A DNA stretch of 64,000 bases. Source: Eucalyptus grandis (taxonomy: Eukaryota > Streptophyta > Magnoliopsida > Myrtales > Myrtaceae). The notes beneath the pieces were generated by a model. The model saw nothing but the letters and a program-made list of their open reading frames with translations. It was not told the origin of the DNA and did not search any database. Positions 11,504 through 23,944 of the stretch are shown here, one piece after another. The stretch spans positions 38,472,072-38,536,071 of the forward strand of contig NC_052614.1 of assembly GCF_016545825.1 (NCBI RefSeq), read 5' to 3'. Position numbers and translations under genes: made by a program. Within the stretch, counting starts at the first letter, position 1; each line of letters opens with the position of its first letter.

Positions 11504-12255
11504 TGTTGCAATTATGGTGATAATTATGGTTAATGGATCAACGAAAGCCAATAAATTAAGATACGTTTTTTTCTATTCACATATCTCTTTTGGATTCATG
11601 AATTTCCTCAAATTTTATGTTCACGTATCTATTGAATTCATGAATTCCCTGGATTCATGTATCTTTTAGTTCATGTATTTATTGAGTTCATGAATCTCTT
11701 GAATTCATGTATCTTTGGATAAATGAATCTCTTGGATTCACGTATCTCTTTATTCATGAATCTCGTGGATACACGCGTCTATTTAATTCATATATCTCTG
11801 TAGTACATGAACTAAAAATTCTCTATAAATAGATGGGAGCATAAAGCTTCATTACGGTTTTTTGGTTTTGGTTTTTCCGACTCGATTCCAAAAGGCTTTG
11901 ATATATTTTTCTACTCTTCTGATTTTGTTGAGTGTGCCGGTTCAATTGAACGGTTCGACAGAGTCCTATTTGCATAGTGCTAATCCAAACAGGTTCGAGG
12001 TGTTGTATCTTGGGAGGCATAGTTCGTGAATCTGCGGAGCACCATTGGCAGGAACTAATCGCCTTAAGGAGATTCGGTTATCCGTACCTCACCTCCAATT
12101 TTATGTTATTTTTCAGTGATATCTTATTTTATTCTTCTCCAAGATTTGTAAGTTTACATAAAATGAATAATATTATAAAGTTGTTATCATCTTCTTTACA
12201 TTGATGTTCTGATTACAACAAACAGTTTGTGCTTTCTTTGGATTAATTTCCGTGA
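11504..12255 (+). repeat. 3' LTR of the copia element
   Basis: It matches 5,603-6,314 but carries about 40 extra bases among the 'attcatgaatct' repeats. Its terminal bases read CGTGA instead of CAACA. The polypurine tract GTGGGGGAT lies directly before it. The ACCCC target duplication follows at 12,256-12,260. Confidence 0.88.
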
Positions 12256-12260
12256 ACCCC

Positions 12261-13790
12261 GAGAATACCTGGTGTTAAAGGACAAGTCCGAGTCCCATTC
12301 CCTTCCATTTTCCGAACCCTGAGAAGGCTTGTTTGGATTGAGATTCTCGAACGGATATCCAGGCATAGAAATTTTCACATCTCCTTCCAACATCTTCACC
12401 ACGGTGCTCATCGCCATCCTTGCCTCTGGCTCATTCTGAATGCACCACAAAGCCACCATCAACATATGCATTGCCTTCTCTCTTTCACTCTCAGGAAACC
12501 CACAGACCATCTCCAACAATTTGCCATTTTGTAACATGTGCCACGTGCGCTGTGGCAACCCACACATCGACTCACTCAGGTTAATGTCATGATTTATTCA
12601 CCTCCCCACGATGTCAAACAGGACCATCCCAAAACTATACACGTCACACTTGTAGGTCACGGGGTACGGCTTCGACGTCTCAGGATATGGCTTCCACATC
12701 TCAGGGGCAGCGTACCTAAGAGTGCCACGGAAACCCATCACAGGGATCCGACTGATTTCCCTATTGTAAAGCTTGGTGAGCCCAAAGTCTGCGATATTTG
12801 GGCTCAAGTTCTTGTCTAGGAGGATTTTCCCAGGTTTTATGTCGTAGTGAATGATCCTCTGTCGCATTCCTCGTGCAAGTAGGCGATCCCCTTCGCAGTC
12901 CCCACAGCGATCTCATGCATCTTGCACCAATCCATTGTTGTCTTGTCCCTAGACAGGAATTCATCTAGGGACCCATTTTCCATATACTCGTAGACAGGCG
13001 CCCTCATCATCGGGTTGAAGCAAAAGCCATAGAGCCTGACAAGGTTTATGTGGTGAGTTCTTCCTATGGAGCTTACCTCTGCCATGAACTGCTCCTCCAT
13101 CTTCTTGTCATGGGCGTTCTTGAGCACCTTGACAGCCACTGGAGTTCCACTGGGCAACTCACCTTTGAAGACAACTCTGTTATTGCCCTGACCGAGCAGG
13201 GTGTCGTAATATCCGATGCAAACAGCCAACTGCTCTGCAAAAAACTAGGTGGGCTTCAGGAATCTCTCTTGGATACCGAACTCAATGAGCACCTCCTGAT
13301 TGTGCGCTGGTGAGATAGCTAGTTCCATGATGGATATTGCCCTCGATGACGAAGAATCTTTTGGAAATTTTTCCGAGTCATTGGTAGCTATCCTAGCATA
13401 GCTCGGGATCGTGGTTCCCGCTTTCTTCAAGCAATCGATGAGGAAGTACACGACGATGGCGATTGCTGCATCCCACCACACCGGAGCGAAAACGGGTTGC
13501 AAAGACAGCGTCATTAAAAGTTTGATCATAATGCCAAAGTTGTGAACTTATACAACTTCATATTCCGACTTACCAATGGAGGCAGCCATGGCCCAATTCA
13601 ACGTTGAGTTGTATTTATCGGTGAACACACTGAACGGGTCTTCATTAGACTTGTCGAAACCAGTGGGATTCTCGAACATGCCTTGCAAGACTTGATTGAG
13701 CTCCTTGGAATCATTAGGGAAGGATCTCATCTCTTCTTGAGGAAGCGAACTGAAGCTTATTCTGGGATCCACTACTTCTCTCGTGGGAGT
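12261..13790 (-). pseudogene. Lr10/LRK10L-type receptor-like kinase pseudogene 1
   Basis: It is close to the intact kinase at 41,807-43,220 over the juxtamembrane region and whole kinase domain. Exon a is 13,574-13,790, with a GTAAGT donor after 'NWAMAASI'; exon b runs from about 13,486. The acceptor AG present in the intact gene is lost here (TTTTCG). Lesions in exon b are a stop at 13,245-13,247, a one-base loss near 12,862, a stop at 12,598-12,600, and a duplicated six-residue block around 'KPYPETSKPYP'. Catalytic residues also decay: the third glycine of the Gly loop is Arg (GQGNNR) and the catalytic-loop Asn is Lys (KPGKILL). The C-terminus is cut by the copia insertion at 12,255. The upstream region is split by a 14.1-kb nest and continues at 27,949. 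It cannot make an active kinase. Confidence 0.9.
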
Positions 13791-13837
13791 CTGCCGATTG
13801 AGATGGTTGTTATGGCTACAGTTTTGGTCAAGTACAA
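13791..13837 (-). other. Upstream region of kinase pseudogene 1 (left piece)
   Basis: It carries 'ctacagttttggtcaag' followed by TACAA. At 29,795 and 32,955 the same sequence runs on uninterrupted into 'aaaaagtct', giving an empty-site comparison that proves the DNA from 13,838 to 27,953 was inserted here. Confidence 0.9.
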
Positions 13838-16800
13838 TGTGGCATCCTAGAATTTCTTGTCAATCCTTAGAGGTGCTCTAATTCATGTTTTTGCATTGAG
13901 ATTTTTGCCAAGCTTTTGGTGGGTAATTATTTGATAGGAAAATTCTATTTTTGGCCATATGGATTATGGATTGGAATTTATTAAATTAGGTCACAAAGTT
14001 TTGGTTAATAATAAATCTCAATTAGGTGTTTATATAATTAAGGATTAGGTGGATTATTAGGATGAGGACGGGGCTAGACATTTAAAGGCCCAAACCAGCC
14101 CATTGCCTCACCCCATTCTTGGCTGGCCCACGAAGCCCAAGGAGGAGAGCTGTCGTCGACCCATGGCCGGCCCAAGCCCAGCTGAAAATGGAGGCCCATC
14201 TTGCATGGGAAAGGGGCCATGTGTTCCCTCCTAGCTGCCAAGTGTCCTCCATGCATGACCTAATGATGGCTAATGATGGAGGGGAAGAAAAATTAGGGGA
14301 AGATGATGTCGGTTTAAGCGAGAGAGAGGGAGAGAGAGAGAGGGAGTTCGTCTGAGAAAGAGAGAGAGGAGAGAAAGAGAAGGAAGAAAGGAAGAAGGGA
14401 GAAAGGAAGAGAGGAAGGGGAGGGCTGTTCGTCAACCGTCCGCCGTGCGTCTGTCGTCCGTCGCCGTCATATCTCGTCATTGTTGTTCTCACTGCTTGCT
14501 CGGTTTAAAGGCAAGTGGGATCCTTGATCTACTCTTGCATGTTGTGCCTAGTATGTGTGATTGAATGGTGATAAATTTTGGATGTCTAGGGTGTGAAAAG
14601 CTGAAGTTTTAAGAGTGGTGTTTTAGGCTAGTAAACTGTTCTTGAGAAAACAGCTCGACCTTGGATGTTCTAGTGTCTTGCATGTGATGTTCGAATTGGA
14701 TTTTGGCCTTGACTTCTAAATGAAATTTGTTAAGGACTTCTTGGAGTATAACATACTCAAATTTGGGATAAAACGAACAAGTATAAGTGGGTGAAATATT
14801 TATTCTTTGGAAAGACTGAATCTGGAGATTTCAGTAACTATCTTTGATGAATGCATAGACTGTAAGGCTAACTTTTTATTGAAATTTCACTTAGATTTCT
14901 TAACAAAAGATGTAAAGGACATCCTGAGGTTTAAAATATCAAAAATTTAGAGAAAACCAACAAGAATAGTGTGACACCCCGAACCCTTCAAGGGTCGCCA
15001 CAGGCACCAACGTTACACCTTATTACCTCTCTCTCTAGAAGAAGCGTCGTAATTCATAGACAATTTTTTTTTTAAAACAGTCCCAGCGCGACTCATTAGC
15101 GGAAGCAAAATAAAACTTCACCATCTCTCCCCCTACAAAACATGATACAAATACACACCACTAATCACCAAGGTTAATAGACAAGCCACGACACTTTATT
15201 TACATATATTTTCAAGATGGGATTTCTTTGGGTCGATACATCAAAAGGAAAAGCCAGGACTCAGCCATGTTCGGCCTAAAACCCAAAAAAACAAACCCTC
15301 GACCTGCTACAACTCACGTGCAACAATCCCCATCATCAGTGTCGGCTAACTATCCCCAAAAAATCCAGCTCCTACTCGTCACGCACGGGCCCTCACACCC
15401 AACCCGGTGCATCAGGCGGTGGCGGCGGCAACATCCCTCGCATCACCCCATCGCGACGAATGTGGATGGAGATGAACTCCTGGACAACCGGGCCCCCAGC
15501 CAGGCCTACGTCGTACATGACTAAACAACGCACTCGAATGTACGTCAATCCAGGAACAGACGGACAGCCAAACTCCTCACACTCGACCTCGACATCGGAT
15601 GGTAGACCGTTGTCGCGACCCGATCTCGCCGCCCCTCAAAAAGTATCCAAGGTGGGAAAGGTCGGGTTTAGGGATACTTGATCACGAGAGTTTCCTCACG
15701 AGATCACGAGCTCTCCCAAACTCGTACCCCGCGTGACAGCGAATTTATTTATACGATCTAGGTATTTAACAACCTAAAAAATATACAGGAGTCGCCACTA
15801 GCCTCAACTTTGGGGGTCGGCTAGAAACCCAATCGAGGGTCGGGAGTGTTCCCTCGATTCCTACACAACCAGATATCTAGGTTCGGGGACTTGGGTTATG
15901 CTAATATTGCTATTAGCGCCCTTTCGGTACCTAAACAGTATGTTGTGTTTTTCCTAACATGTCCATGCCTTTCTTTTTACATTTTCAGGATCGTTATTTC
16001 TAGACTAAGTGATCACGCGTGATTGATTATTTTCATTCTATTCTATTTCTAAAAGAAAGAAAAAAGGAAAACAACCAATGAAATTGAAATTGCAAGACAT
16101 GAAGTAAACAATCAAGAAAAGCAGTTAAACCTAATCATGCAATTCTAAAAAAAATATAAAAGAGAAAACAATTGGGAAATAAAGGAAACCCGCAACTCGT
16201 CGGGTTTTATACAATGCATGGAACCCGAGACATATGTCGGGAAAACAAATAGTACATGACAACGGTCGGAATGGACATCGACGTCCACCATCTTCACGCC
16301 TTCTCCATCTTCAAGATCCTAATCTAAACCTAATCTAAGAAACATATGAATAGGTGCATACAAGTGAAAGAAACAAATTTCTAAATCAAATGGTATGTAA
16401 ATGATGCAAAATTAACATCATCTGAAAGATTAAGATGAATCCTAAGACTTCCTAATAGGGTTCAAGTCCAATCAAGATCTAATTGATGGTTAAAAATTGA
16501 TATTTGTGAAATCGCGCATGTCAGCCACAAACAAAACAAAATACAATGCATGTTTAATGGTTCGTAAGACCACCTAGACAATGCATAAAAATGTGAAACT
16601 TGCACATGACATAAGGTTGAATGCGGAAAAAGTTTGGGTAAACATTTAACCCTAAATCAGAATGCAAAGAAATCACACAAGTCATTAACATTGCAAAGTG
16701 ACTTAGAACTAAGAATGTCATGCATGACAAATTTCAATTGCAATTAGCCAAATGAATGCATGATATTCACATCAAACGAAATTCAAATATGATATGCCAT

Positions 16801-18418
16801 GCGTCTTTCCTAAGTCTGAAATGCCCTTTATGAATATCTACAACATATCGAAGGCAATTGGACACATCTACTAGCTCATTCAAGGCAAACAGCAATCAGG
16901 TCACAGACAAGACAGTCCACACTAAGGACGATTTAATGAGCATTTTCCTAATCAAATCAACTCCAAAAAATTCTGAAAAAATTATATGTTGTAGCCAAGG
17001 ACATTTCAAGCAACTTTTCATGAGACACCGATCTATGAATTCAAGTACAAAATTCAGTAGAAAATCGGGAAAACAGTCAAGGTCGAACAATGCATAACAG
17101 TAAACTACAATATATCAGTTTTCCAGAATCATCTCCTAATTTTCGAAGAAGATTTCAGATAGCTAATGATATCAGATCGAGACGTGCTATAGCTCGTTAG
17201 AAAGCTAATCAAACCATCTTTGACTTTCATGAAGACATCGAGCACCAAAAAGCACATATACTAACTCAATTCTGGGCATACGCACAAAGAGGTCTGTCAG
17301 GAATCCGAGGTTGCAGAACAGTTGTCATCCAAGTTCAAAAATCATAGAACCAAAAGATCTAACTGTAATCAACTCTAAATCAATCAAGTATTGATTCTAA
17401 TCAGATTCGCAATGCATCCTGGCCCCGAACCTTCATTGTCGAGAATGCATTTCGACACGAGAAGCTCTCGCCTCATCGGATGCTATTAAAAGGAGTTTCA
17501 AGCACTTACCTTGATTGAATCGGCGAAGAACATGCCTTCGAAGATCTCTTCATTTAGCAATGAAGAAACTGCTATTTAACATTAAAAAAAAATATTGAAA
17601 TCAGCGGAGAGTCGAATTTTATTTGGTTCTGTAATCAAAACAGAAAAAGGAAATGGAGCGCTTAGCTTTGATTTTGCTTCGAGGACTACGGAACGTGAAG
17701 AACACCGAGTCAGATTCTGGTATAAGAGCTATTCAGCACCGATCTTCAAGCTCTGATTTATGACTTTCGCAGATCATGATCACTCTTCTCTAATCCTTTT
17801 TCTAGATCAACACTCAGAGATTAACACATCGGTGCATCGTAGTCGCTGGACTTTGCTGAAAATACTGATCGCCTGATGAAGAAACGATTGGACTTTGCTC
17901 GGGACTTCATTCGACGTCGATCTCCGATTTTTGACTTACGAGACTCATCAACGGACGCTAATCAACGAAATTGAAGAGATCGACGTCAACAAAATCTGAT
18001 GTAATCAGAGTCCAAGCACACCAAGTATACGAGTAGAGATTGAGAAGACTTAGTCGAATCCAGAATCTCAGCTTGTTCTGATTTCAGTTGTGGATAATCT
18101 CCTTGGATTGTGCAATGAAACTCGTGAAGATCTCGATTATTCCCTTCGATAAAAAACGAAATCCGTTGCCTCTATCGAAGGATTGAGTGGACTAAATCCA
18201 CGAAGAGTCCATGAATGGAGAATTTCTGCACAGATTTGCAGAAGTTCACCGTAACATCCTGGGAGAGAGAGAAATCGTGGAGAATTTTCTTCTTCGCTTT
18301 TTGTTGATGGGGTCAAAGAATGATCGAACCGAAAAAATCCGTGAAGCTATTGCCTTCCCCTCCGAGAGAAAATAACTCGAGCCAGTTCCAGAGAGATTTT
18401 TAGAGAGAGAGAGTTAGG

Positions 18419-19221
18419 GCCTGCATGTTTTTGTTCTTTATTTCTGTTCTTGAACACTTTTTTTGTTTTTTGTTCCCGAACAAAATAGGAACAAAAAAAA
18501 AGAAACAAAAATTTTACTTCTTGTTTCAGAAACAAAAATGAAGAAACGTTTCTCTTCTCTCTCTTCTTCTTCTCTTCTTCTTTTTTTCTTCTTTTTTCTT
18601 TCGCCGGTTGCCGGCCTCGGCCATGGCCGGCGACCGGCCATCGAGGGCCGGCGACGCCGTCGAGGGTCGGCGACCTCGCCGGAGCGTCGCCGGCCCCCGG
18701 CGAGGCCAAGCCTCGCCTTGGCTGGGCGAGCTCGAGCTCGCCCAGCCATGGCAAGGCTCGGCCTCGCCCGCGCCGGCGGCGAGCCTCGCCTTGGCTGGGC
18801 GAGCTCGGGCTCGCCCGGATCCGGTGAGGCCGAGCCTCGCCATGGCTGGGCGAGCTCGAGCTCGCCCAGATCCGGCGAGGCCGAGCTCACCCAGCCAAGG
18901 CGAGGCCGAGCCTCGCCCACCACGGCGAGCCCCGCCATGGCTGGGCGAGGCGCGGCCCCGTCGGCCGGTCGCCGGAGGCGGGACCGGCCGAAAAATAAAA
19001 ATAAAAAGAAAGGAAAAACTGAAAAATAAAATAAAAATGTTTAAAAAATTAAAAGAAACAAAAAAAATAATAAAATTTACCAAACGTGTTTTGTTCATTT
19101 TTTATTCCCGGAACAAACGTTACCAAACGCGTTCTTTTGTTAAAAATTGTTCCCGGAACATAAACACTTTTTTGTTTTGTTCGGGAACAGGAAAAGAACA
19201 GAAACATTACCATGCAGCCCC
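18419..19221. mobile_element. Mutator-like non-autonomous TIR element, GC-rich core
   Basis: The ends GGCCTGCATG and CATGCAGCCC form inverted repeats that extend 60-70 bp (GTTCCCGAACAAAA on the left, TTTTGTTCGGGAAC on the right). The flanks GAGAGTTAG and TATAGTTAG agree at seven of nine positions, which would suit a decayed 9-bp target duplication. The core (about 18,605-18,985) is very GC-rich and consists of repeats around 'ggcgagctcgagctcgccc'. No transposase is present. Confidence 0.65.
18700..18960. repeat. GC-rich tandem/palindromic repeats in TIR element core
   Basis: The motif GGCGAGCTCGAGCTCGCC, which is itself a palindrome, and variants (GGGCGAGCTCGGGCTCGCCC) recur every 30-60 bases alternating with 'catggctgg'. 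Long frames appear on both strands only because stops are rare in this composition. Confidence 0.75.
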
Positions 19222-19255
19222 TTATAGTTAGAGAAAGTAGATCTGAAGAATGGCC

Positions 19256-19450
19256 TCCCTCCCCTTTTATATTCTTTTTTTTTTTCTTCTTTCTTTGTTT
19301 TCTCTTTTTTTTTTTTTGTTTTCTTTTTATTTCTATTTTTTATTTCTTTTCATTTCATTTCATTTTTTTTTTTGTTTTCTTTTGTTTTCTTTTTCTTTTT
19401 GTTTTCTTTTCTTTGTTTTCTTTTTGGCTCTTTATTTTTTATATTTTTGC
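19256..19450. repeat. T-rich low-complexity tract
   Basis: Mostly T with interspersed C and G, at the 3' part of the TAT/Ogre-style LTR. The 59,760-59,880 interval of its relative has the same character. Confidence 0.85.
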
Positions 19451-19719
19451 AAACAATGGACGTTAAAAAAAAAAATTCGGGTGTCAACAACCGTAAAACA
19501 CACCCCACGTGACGGCAGGGAGCGGTATGCTGCTAATCTGAAATGTTGGTCTCCAAAAGGGGTGAGTACAACCACTCAGCAGATAAAGGAATCCAATAGC
19601 CACTCAAAGCATCATACAAATCATACATGCATTCCATACATTACTTACCTTGAAGCCATGCATATACTATCATGCATCGTCATCACAATCATAACACATA
19701 CATGCATACCATCATGTCA

Positions 19720-19930
19720 TACTCGTATCATCGTCATCATGACATCATCATATCATGCATATCATCATGCCATGGGTGATCATCATCATCATGTCATATC
19801 ATATCATGTCATATGAGCATATCATCATCATCATCATGTCGTATCATATCATATGTGCACATCATCATCATATCATGCATATCATCATGCCATAGGTGAT
19901 CATCATCATGTCATATCATATCATGCATGG
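19720..19930. repeat. ATC-rich minisatellite of LTR-like unit copy 3
   Basis: Degenerate repeats of 'atcatcatgccatgggtg' and 'atcatcatcatgtcat', reverse-complement counterparts of the arrays at 9,046, 24,000 and 26,930. Confidence 0.75.
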
Positions 19931-22900
19931 TTCAATTTTCCACTTTTTAACTTTCCATTCGATCACCACATCACCCTTCCTCGGATCACCAATTTCATCT
20001 CATATTATACACTCGCGCCTCATCCTGGCATCGCGAGAAAAAAAAATAAAAAACCTCCGGCATTCAGCCATTCCAGGCCACCGGGCATCCGGCCCCCCAC
20101 ATTCCGGGCATCTCGCATCCCAAATGGCATCACGAGGCATCCCCTCGGCCAAAGACCTCCGAGGCTTCCGGAATTTACACTCCCTGGCCGGGCATCCCGC
20201 ATCCCAACTGGCATCGCGAGGCATCCCCCTGGGCACAAACCTCCAGGGCTTCCGGCACCCCCAACTTTCCGAGCATCCCGAAACTCCCAGGGCCATCCGG
20301 CAATGTATTTCTATACATTCCGGGCATTATCATCCGCCACAACAATCTCCTCATTTAACATTATTCATGTTCACCAATTTCGATCTCAATTTAACATGGC
20401 ATATGATGTGATGGCAAACAAAGTCATTATTCAGCATGGAATTCATACATGCATCATCAAGACCTCATCATACATGCTACATGGTACAATTATCTATGAA
20501 ATAAAATTTAATGGAATTTATGCCAATTAAAATAATCCATTTATCATGCCCTTTTTACATTTATTTAAATTCCAGCTTGTGCCACTTTTAAAAATATTAA
20601 ATTTAATATCTATATAATTCTCAAAATCATAAAAATTAAGGCAAGTGATAATCAAGACAATAGGATAATGATTTCATGCAAAATACATGGCCAAAATAGA
20701 ATTCCACACAATTCCATAATTCACACAAAATAGCATGAAATTTTCGGATGAAATCAGAATGCACAGTTTCCGAACTAATTTGATTAAAATATCCATACGA
20801 CCTCCAAAAATTACGAAATTTTATCGTGTTATAGCCAAGACACTAAAGTACATTTTTTGTGAATACTTCTAAGCCAAATTAGTTTTAGATTAATTTCTAC
20901 AGTCTCACGAAGCTTCTGGATCCAACACCGAAACGTCCAGTGCATGCTTCTCCGAATTACTGAGTTTTCACCTACCTATCCTTCTTCTTTTCCTCTGCAA
21001 TTTTGCTATGTTTTACAAAAATATTTTTTCTACAAGTTTCATGAAGAGATATAAGTCAAAAATCCAGAGTATAGTCGTCGTTTAGGTCCATGAAGTCTCG
21101 GGTGTCCTGTACTACATCTCCAGAATTACCGTCTCCAAGATTCAGTCGATTTACTAGGTTATACTTGTTCATTTTGCTTCAAATTTGAGTATGTTGTATT
21201 TTAAGATGTCCCCTACAACCTTCATGAAGAAATATAAGAGAGATTCTTAGCACAACTCAACATGCAACCACAAATCCATCAAAAGGTCAGTGAAATCGTT
21301 CCAGATCTGAGGTCTCCGTAGGATGAGAGTTTAACCCCTTAAATCTCCATAATTTTCCACCAAATTTTAGTATGTTGTAGTTTAAGACGTTAGATAAAAC
21401 TTTCATGAAGAAATTGAAGCCAAAATAGAACTCAAAACATAGATGCAAGCTCTTACAAAGTTCTGACTCAGGCGGTTCAAGCAAAACAGCAACACCACTC
21501 AAGAACAAGTCATCCAAGCTTCGGTTTTCCCCTCCTAATCACCCAAAATTCGACTTTTCTACAACATACATGTAACACACACACATGCAAGAGCAGCAAG
21601 AGGACCCCAACTTGCCTCTAGACCGAACGGACGACAGCACACGGCGGCGACTCCTTCCTCTCCCTCTCGGCTTCTCCTCTCTCTCGCACAGTTTCTCTCC
21701 CTTGGCCGAACAAAGCAACCGGCCACTCTCTCTCCTCTTCTTCCCTTTTTATTCCCCCTTAAACCTCATCATTTGCAATCATTAGATTGCCTTTCAATTG
21801 GCCAATGCATGAGCTCCTTCTTGCCACTTGGCAAAGCTCATGCATGGGCTTGGGCCTTCTTCTCTTGGGCCTCCTCTTGGGCGGTCGACAGCCCCCTTTC
21901 GTGGGCCTAATTGGGCCGACTAGCTTGGCCCACTAAAGCTTAGGCCAATGGGCCTAAGGCCCATCCTAAAAAAATTTAAATTTTCCTTTTTATAATTTCT
22001 TCTATGAATTTTAAATTTTAAATTCCACATGGCCAAAGTCTTGTGACATTTTATTTAATTCATAAGGTGCATGGCCAAGCATAGATTATCATTATTAATC
22101 TATCTAATTTAAAATCTCATATACATAAGCACAAATCACCTAATCTTAAAAAGAGTCTAATGGCTAAGGCATTAAACCATAGGAAATTTCATTACCTAAT
22201 TAGAGGCTTTAACACACCTTATAGCTTGACTTGAATTTTGGGATGCCACAAATAGGTAGGTGAAATCATGGTTTTTCAGAGGTAGTTAGATCTGGAAATT
22301 TCGGTACTAGGAACAGAAGTTTTAACTGCCTATATTAAATTACCTAGGACGAATATGACTTTGATTCCTTCATGAAAAATCTACCTTATGGTCTTTACTA
22401 CCATATGGTTTAATTTCATAATTTTTGAAGGTCATTTGTATATTTAATCGAAAATGTTTCTAAAACTGTATAATCTGATGTGTGCGGACTTAGTCAGTTT
22501 CAATGCGTGGACTATATCGTTTTGTATGAGGTTCTTTCGGCAATGTGTTCTTCATGAAATATCTATCTTTATTTTTTCTCTACAGCATATTCAAATTTCG
22601 TAATTTTTGAAGTTCATTTTCCTATTTAACCAAAAATATTTCAAAAAATGTGCAAGTTGGATTGTTAGAATAGTAGTGCTGTGAAGCTTGGTCTATACCG
22701 AATTGTATGAGGGTTTTTGGTGAAGTTTCCTTCATGAAATATCTGCCTCTATATCTTTACTATTACATGTTTGAATTTCATAATTTTTTAAAGTCATTTG
22801 GGTATTTAATTAAAATGTTTACTAAAACTGTGCAAGCTGGATTATGCGAATTTCAAAAGCTGTAATGCATGGATTATTTTGTTTTGTATGAGCCCTATAA

Positions 22901-23489
22901 ATTGTATTGTTTTAAGTGATTAAATCTTGCTGCACATGTGATGAAATTGACCTTGTTGCCATCACATCATGTGCCATGTTGATATTGAGACATATATTGT
23001 GAATATGAGTTATGATAAATGAGGATACCGTCGGAGGGGTGAGCCGACGATGCCTTGGGAGTGTTGGTGTGGCACCCCTAAACCACCTAAGGTCACCATA
23101 GTTACCTACCTACACCTAATGAACACTAGTTACATCTCTCAGTAGAAGCATCGTAGTTCATAGGCATTTTTTTTTTTTGAAAACGGTCCTAGCGCGACTT
23201 AATAGCGGAAGCATAATTTAATATCACCATCTCTCCCTCCAAAAATCATGATACAATGCACACCACTAAGTACCATAGGAAAAGATAAATCCGAGCCACT
23301 TTTATTTACATATTTTCATAATGGATTTTCTCGGGTCGATACAACAAAAGAAAGCCAAGATTTTTAGCTACACTTGGCCACATCCCAAAAGGATATTTCG
23401 ACCCCTATGACGATCGCGTGTCATCCTCCATCTATCAGTGGCGGCTACTCCCAAAAAGAAACATCAGCTCTCTACCCCTCATGCGGCCA

Positions 23490-23740
23490 TCACACCCATC
23501 CTGGTGCGTCGGGCGGTGGTGGCGGCAACATCCCCCTAAACACTCCATCTCGGCGGATATGAATTGACAGAAACTCCTGAATGACAGGCCCTCAGCTAAG
23601 CCCACATCGTACATAACCAGCACTCGCACTCGCACAAATGTCAATCCAGGGATGGTGACGCAGTCGATCTTCGTACACTCTACCTCTACATCCGATGGGA
23701 GGCCATCGAAGGTGCCCCACGTGACGGTAGGGAGCGGCAT
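23490..23740 (-). pseudogene. Conserved LTR-borne 83-codon frame, copy 4 (frameshifted)
   Basis: It starts MPLPTVTWG, continues LPSDVEVEC, GLTFVRVRVLVMYDVG, then loses one base near GLAEG (251 instead of 252 nt). After the shift the alternative frame restores the family tail PPPPPDAPGWV and its TGA. The intron acceptor upstream is mutated (TTTCAT). The tail remaining legible in another frame shows that the break is recent or single-step. Confidence 0.65.
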
Positions 23741-23944
23741 CTTTCTAATATGAAATGTTGGTCCCCGAAGGGGTGAGTACAACCACTCAGCAGGTAAAAG
23801 ATCCAATAAACCGCTTAATGCATCACACAATACAATTAGAACAATCATAGCGTAGTACATGCGATTCATGCATCCAAGCATAACTCACCTTGCAGCCATG
23901 CATATGTCATCATACCATATATACCTACATCCTCATGTACTCAT

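Larger units (their letters stand above)
5603..12255 (+). mobile_element. Ty1/copia LTR retrotransposon, internally deleted, with nested insertion
   Basis: Two LTRs bound the element, and ACCCC flanks both ends (5,598-5,602 and 12,256-12,260), so the 5-bp target duplication is perfect. The gene order is copia-like: gag with a UBN2-type domain, an integrase fragment, then the RNase H tail with the ADPLTK motif (about 10,855-10,890), followed by a GTGGGGGA polypurine tract just before the 3' LTR. Most of protease, integrase N-terminus and reverse transcriptase is missing, so gag runs into the integrase core. A 3.26-kb LTR-like unit (6,780-10,040) splits gag. No convincing tRNA-Met primer site follows the 5' LTR. 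The element is non-autonomous. It landed at the 3' end of kinase pseudogene 1 and separated it from its 3' flank (4,501-5,597). Confidence 0.88.
15611..19489 (+). mobile_element. TAT/Ogre-style Gypsy LTR (probably solo), nested in copy 3
   Basis: It starts TGTCGCGACCCG and ends CGGGTGTCAACA, with a perfect ACCGT target duplication (15,606-15,610 and 19,490-19,494). It is 3.88 kb and has the TAT/Ogre landmarks 'gagtcgccactagcctcaac' and 'ctattagcgccctttcggtacc'. Its last 230 bp before the end are a T-rich tract. No gag/pol, primer site or polypurine tract was seen, so a solo LTR is likely. A Mutator-like TIR element is nested at 18,419-19,221. Frames inside the T-rich and GC-rich parts are compositional, not genes. 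A degenerate relative occupies about 52,500-59,912. Confidence 0.82.
15393..19528 (-). pseudogene. Conserved LTR-borne 83-codon frame, copy 3 (split by insertion)
   Basis: On the minus strand it reads 19,528-19,495 and then 15,610-15,393. Counting the duplicated target site once gives exactly 252 nt with no stop and no frameshift. It runs from IPLPAVTWG (the start codon has become ATA) through LPSDVEVEC and MYDVGLAGGPV to PPPPPDAPGWV and TGA. The last 20 residues are identical to copy 2 with eight silent nucleotide differences. A later LTR insertion interrupts it between FYG and LPSD. AATAAA follows the stop by 193 nt. Confidence 0.65.
14970..22250 (-). mobile_element. LTR-like unit, copy 3 (nested in copy 2)
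   Basis: Read on the plus strand it starts TGTGACACCCC and ends GGGATGCCACA, with a perfect AATAG target duplication (14,965-14,969 and 22,251-22,255). Its own sequence is 14,970-15,610 plus 19,495-22,250, about 3.4 kb, split by a TAT/Ogre-type LTR. It is inverted relative to its host copy. It retains the whole set of landmarks: minus-strand conserved frame, intron-like pair, GCAAGT site (21,610-21,615) and AATAAA (15,195-15,200). Confidence 0.88.

Noticed and set aside
18347..19231. Five frames of 135-207 residues on both strands
   Set aside because: They are produced by the stop-poor GC-rich palindromic core of a Mutator-like element; Ala/Arg/Pro-rich on one strand and the other alike.
19212..19816. 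Phe/Leu-rich frames up to 188 residues
   Set aside because: Translation of a T-rich tract at the end of a TAT/Ogre-style LTR.
19853..20530. 225-residue plus-strand frame
   Set aside because: Lies in the antisense strand of LTR-like copy 3 (minisatellite and CCCGG repeats). The equivalent antisense frames in the other copies differ in frame and length.
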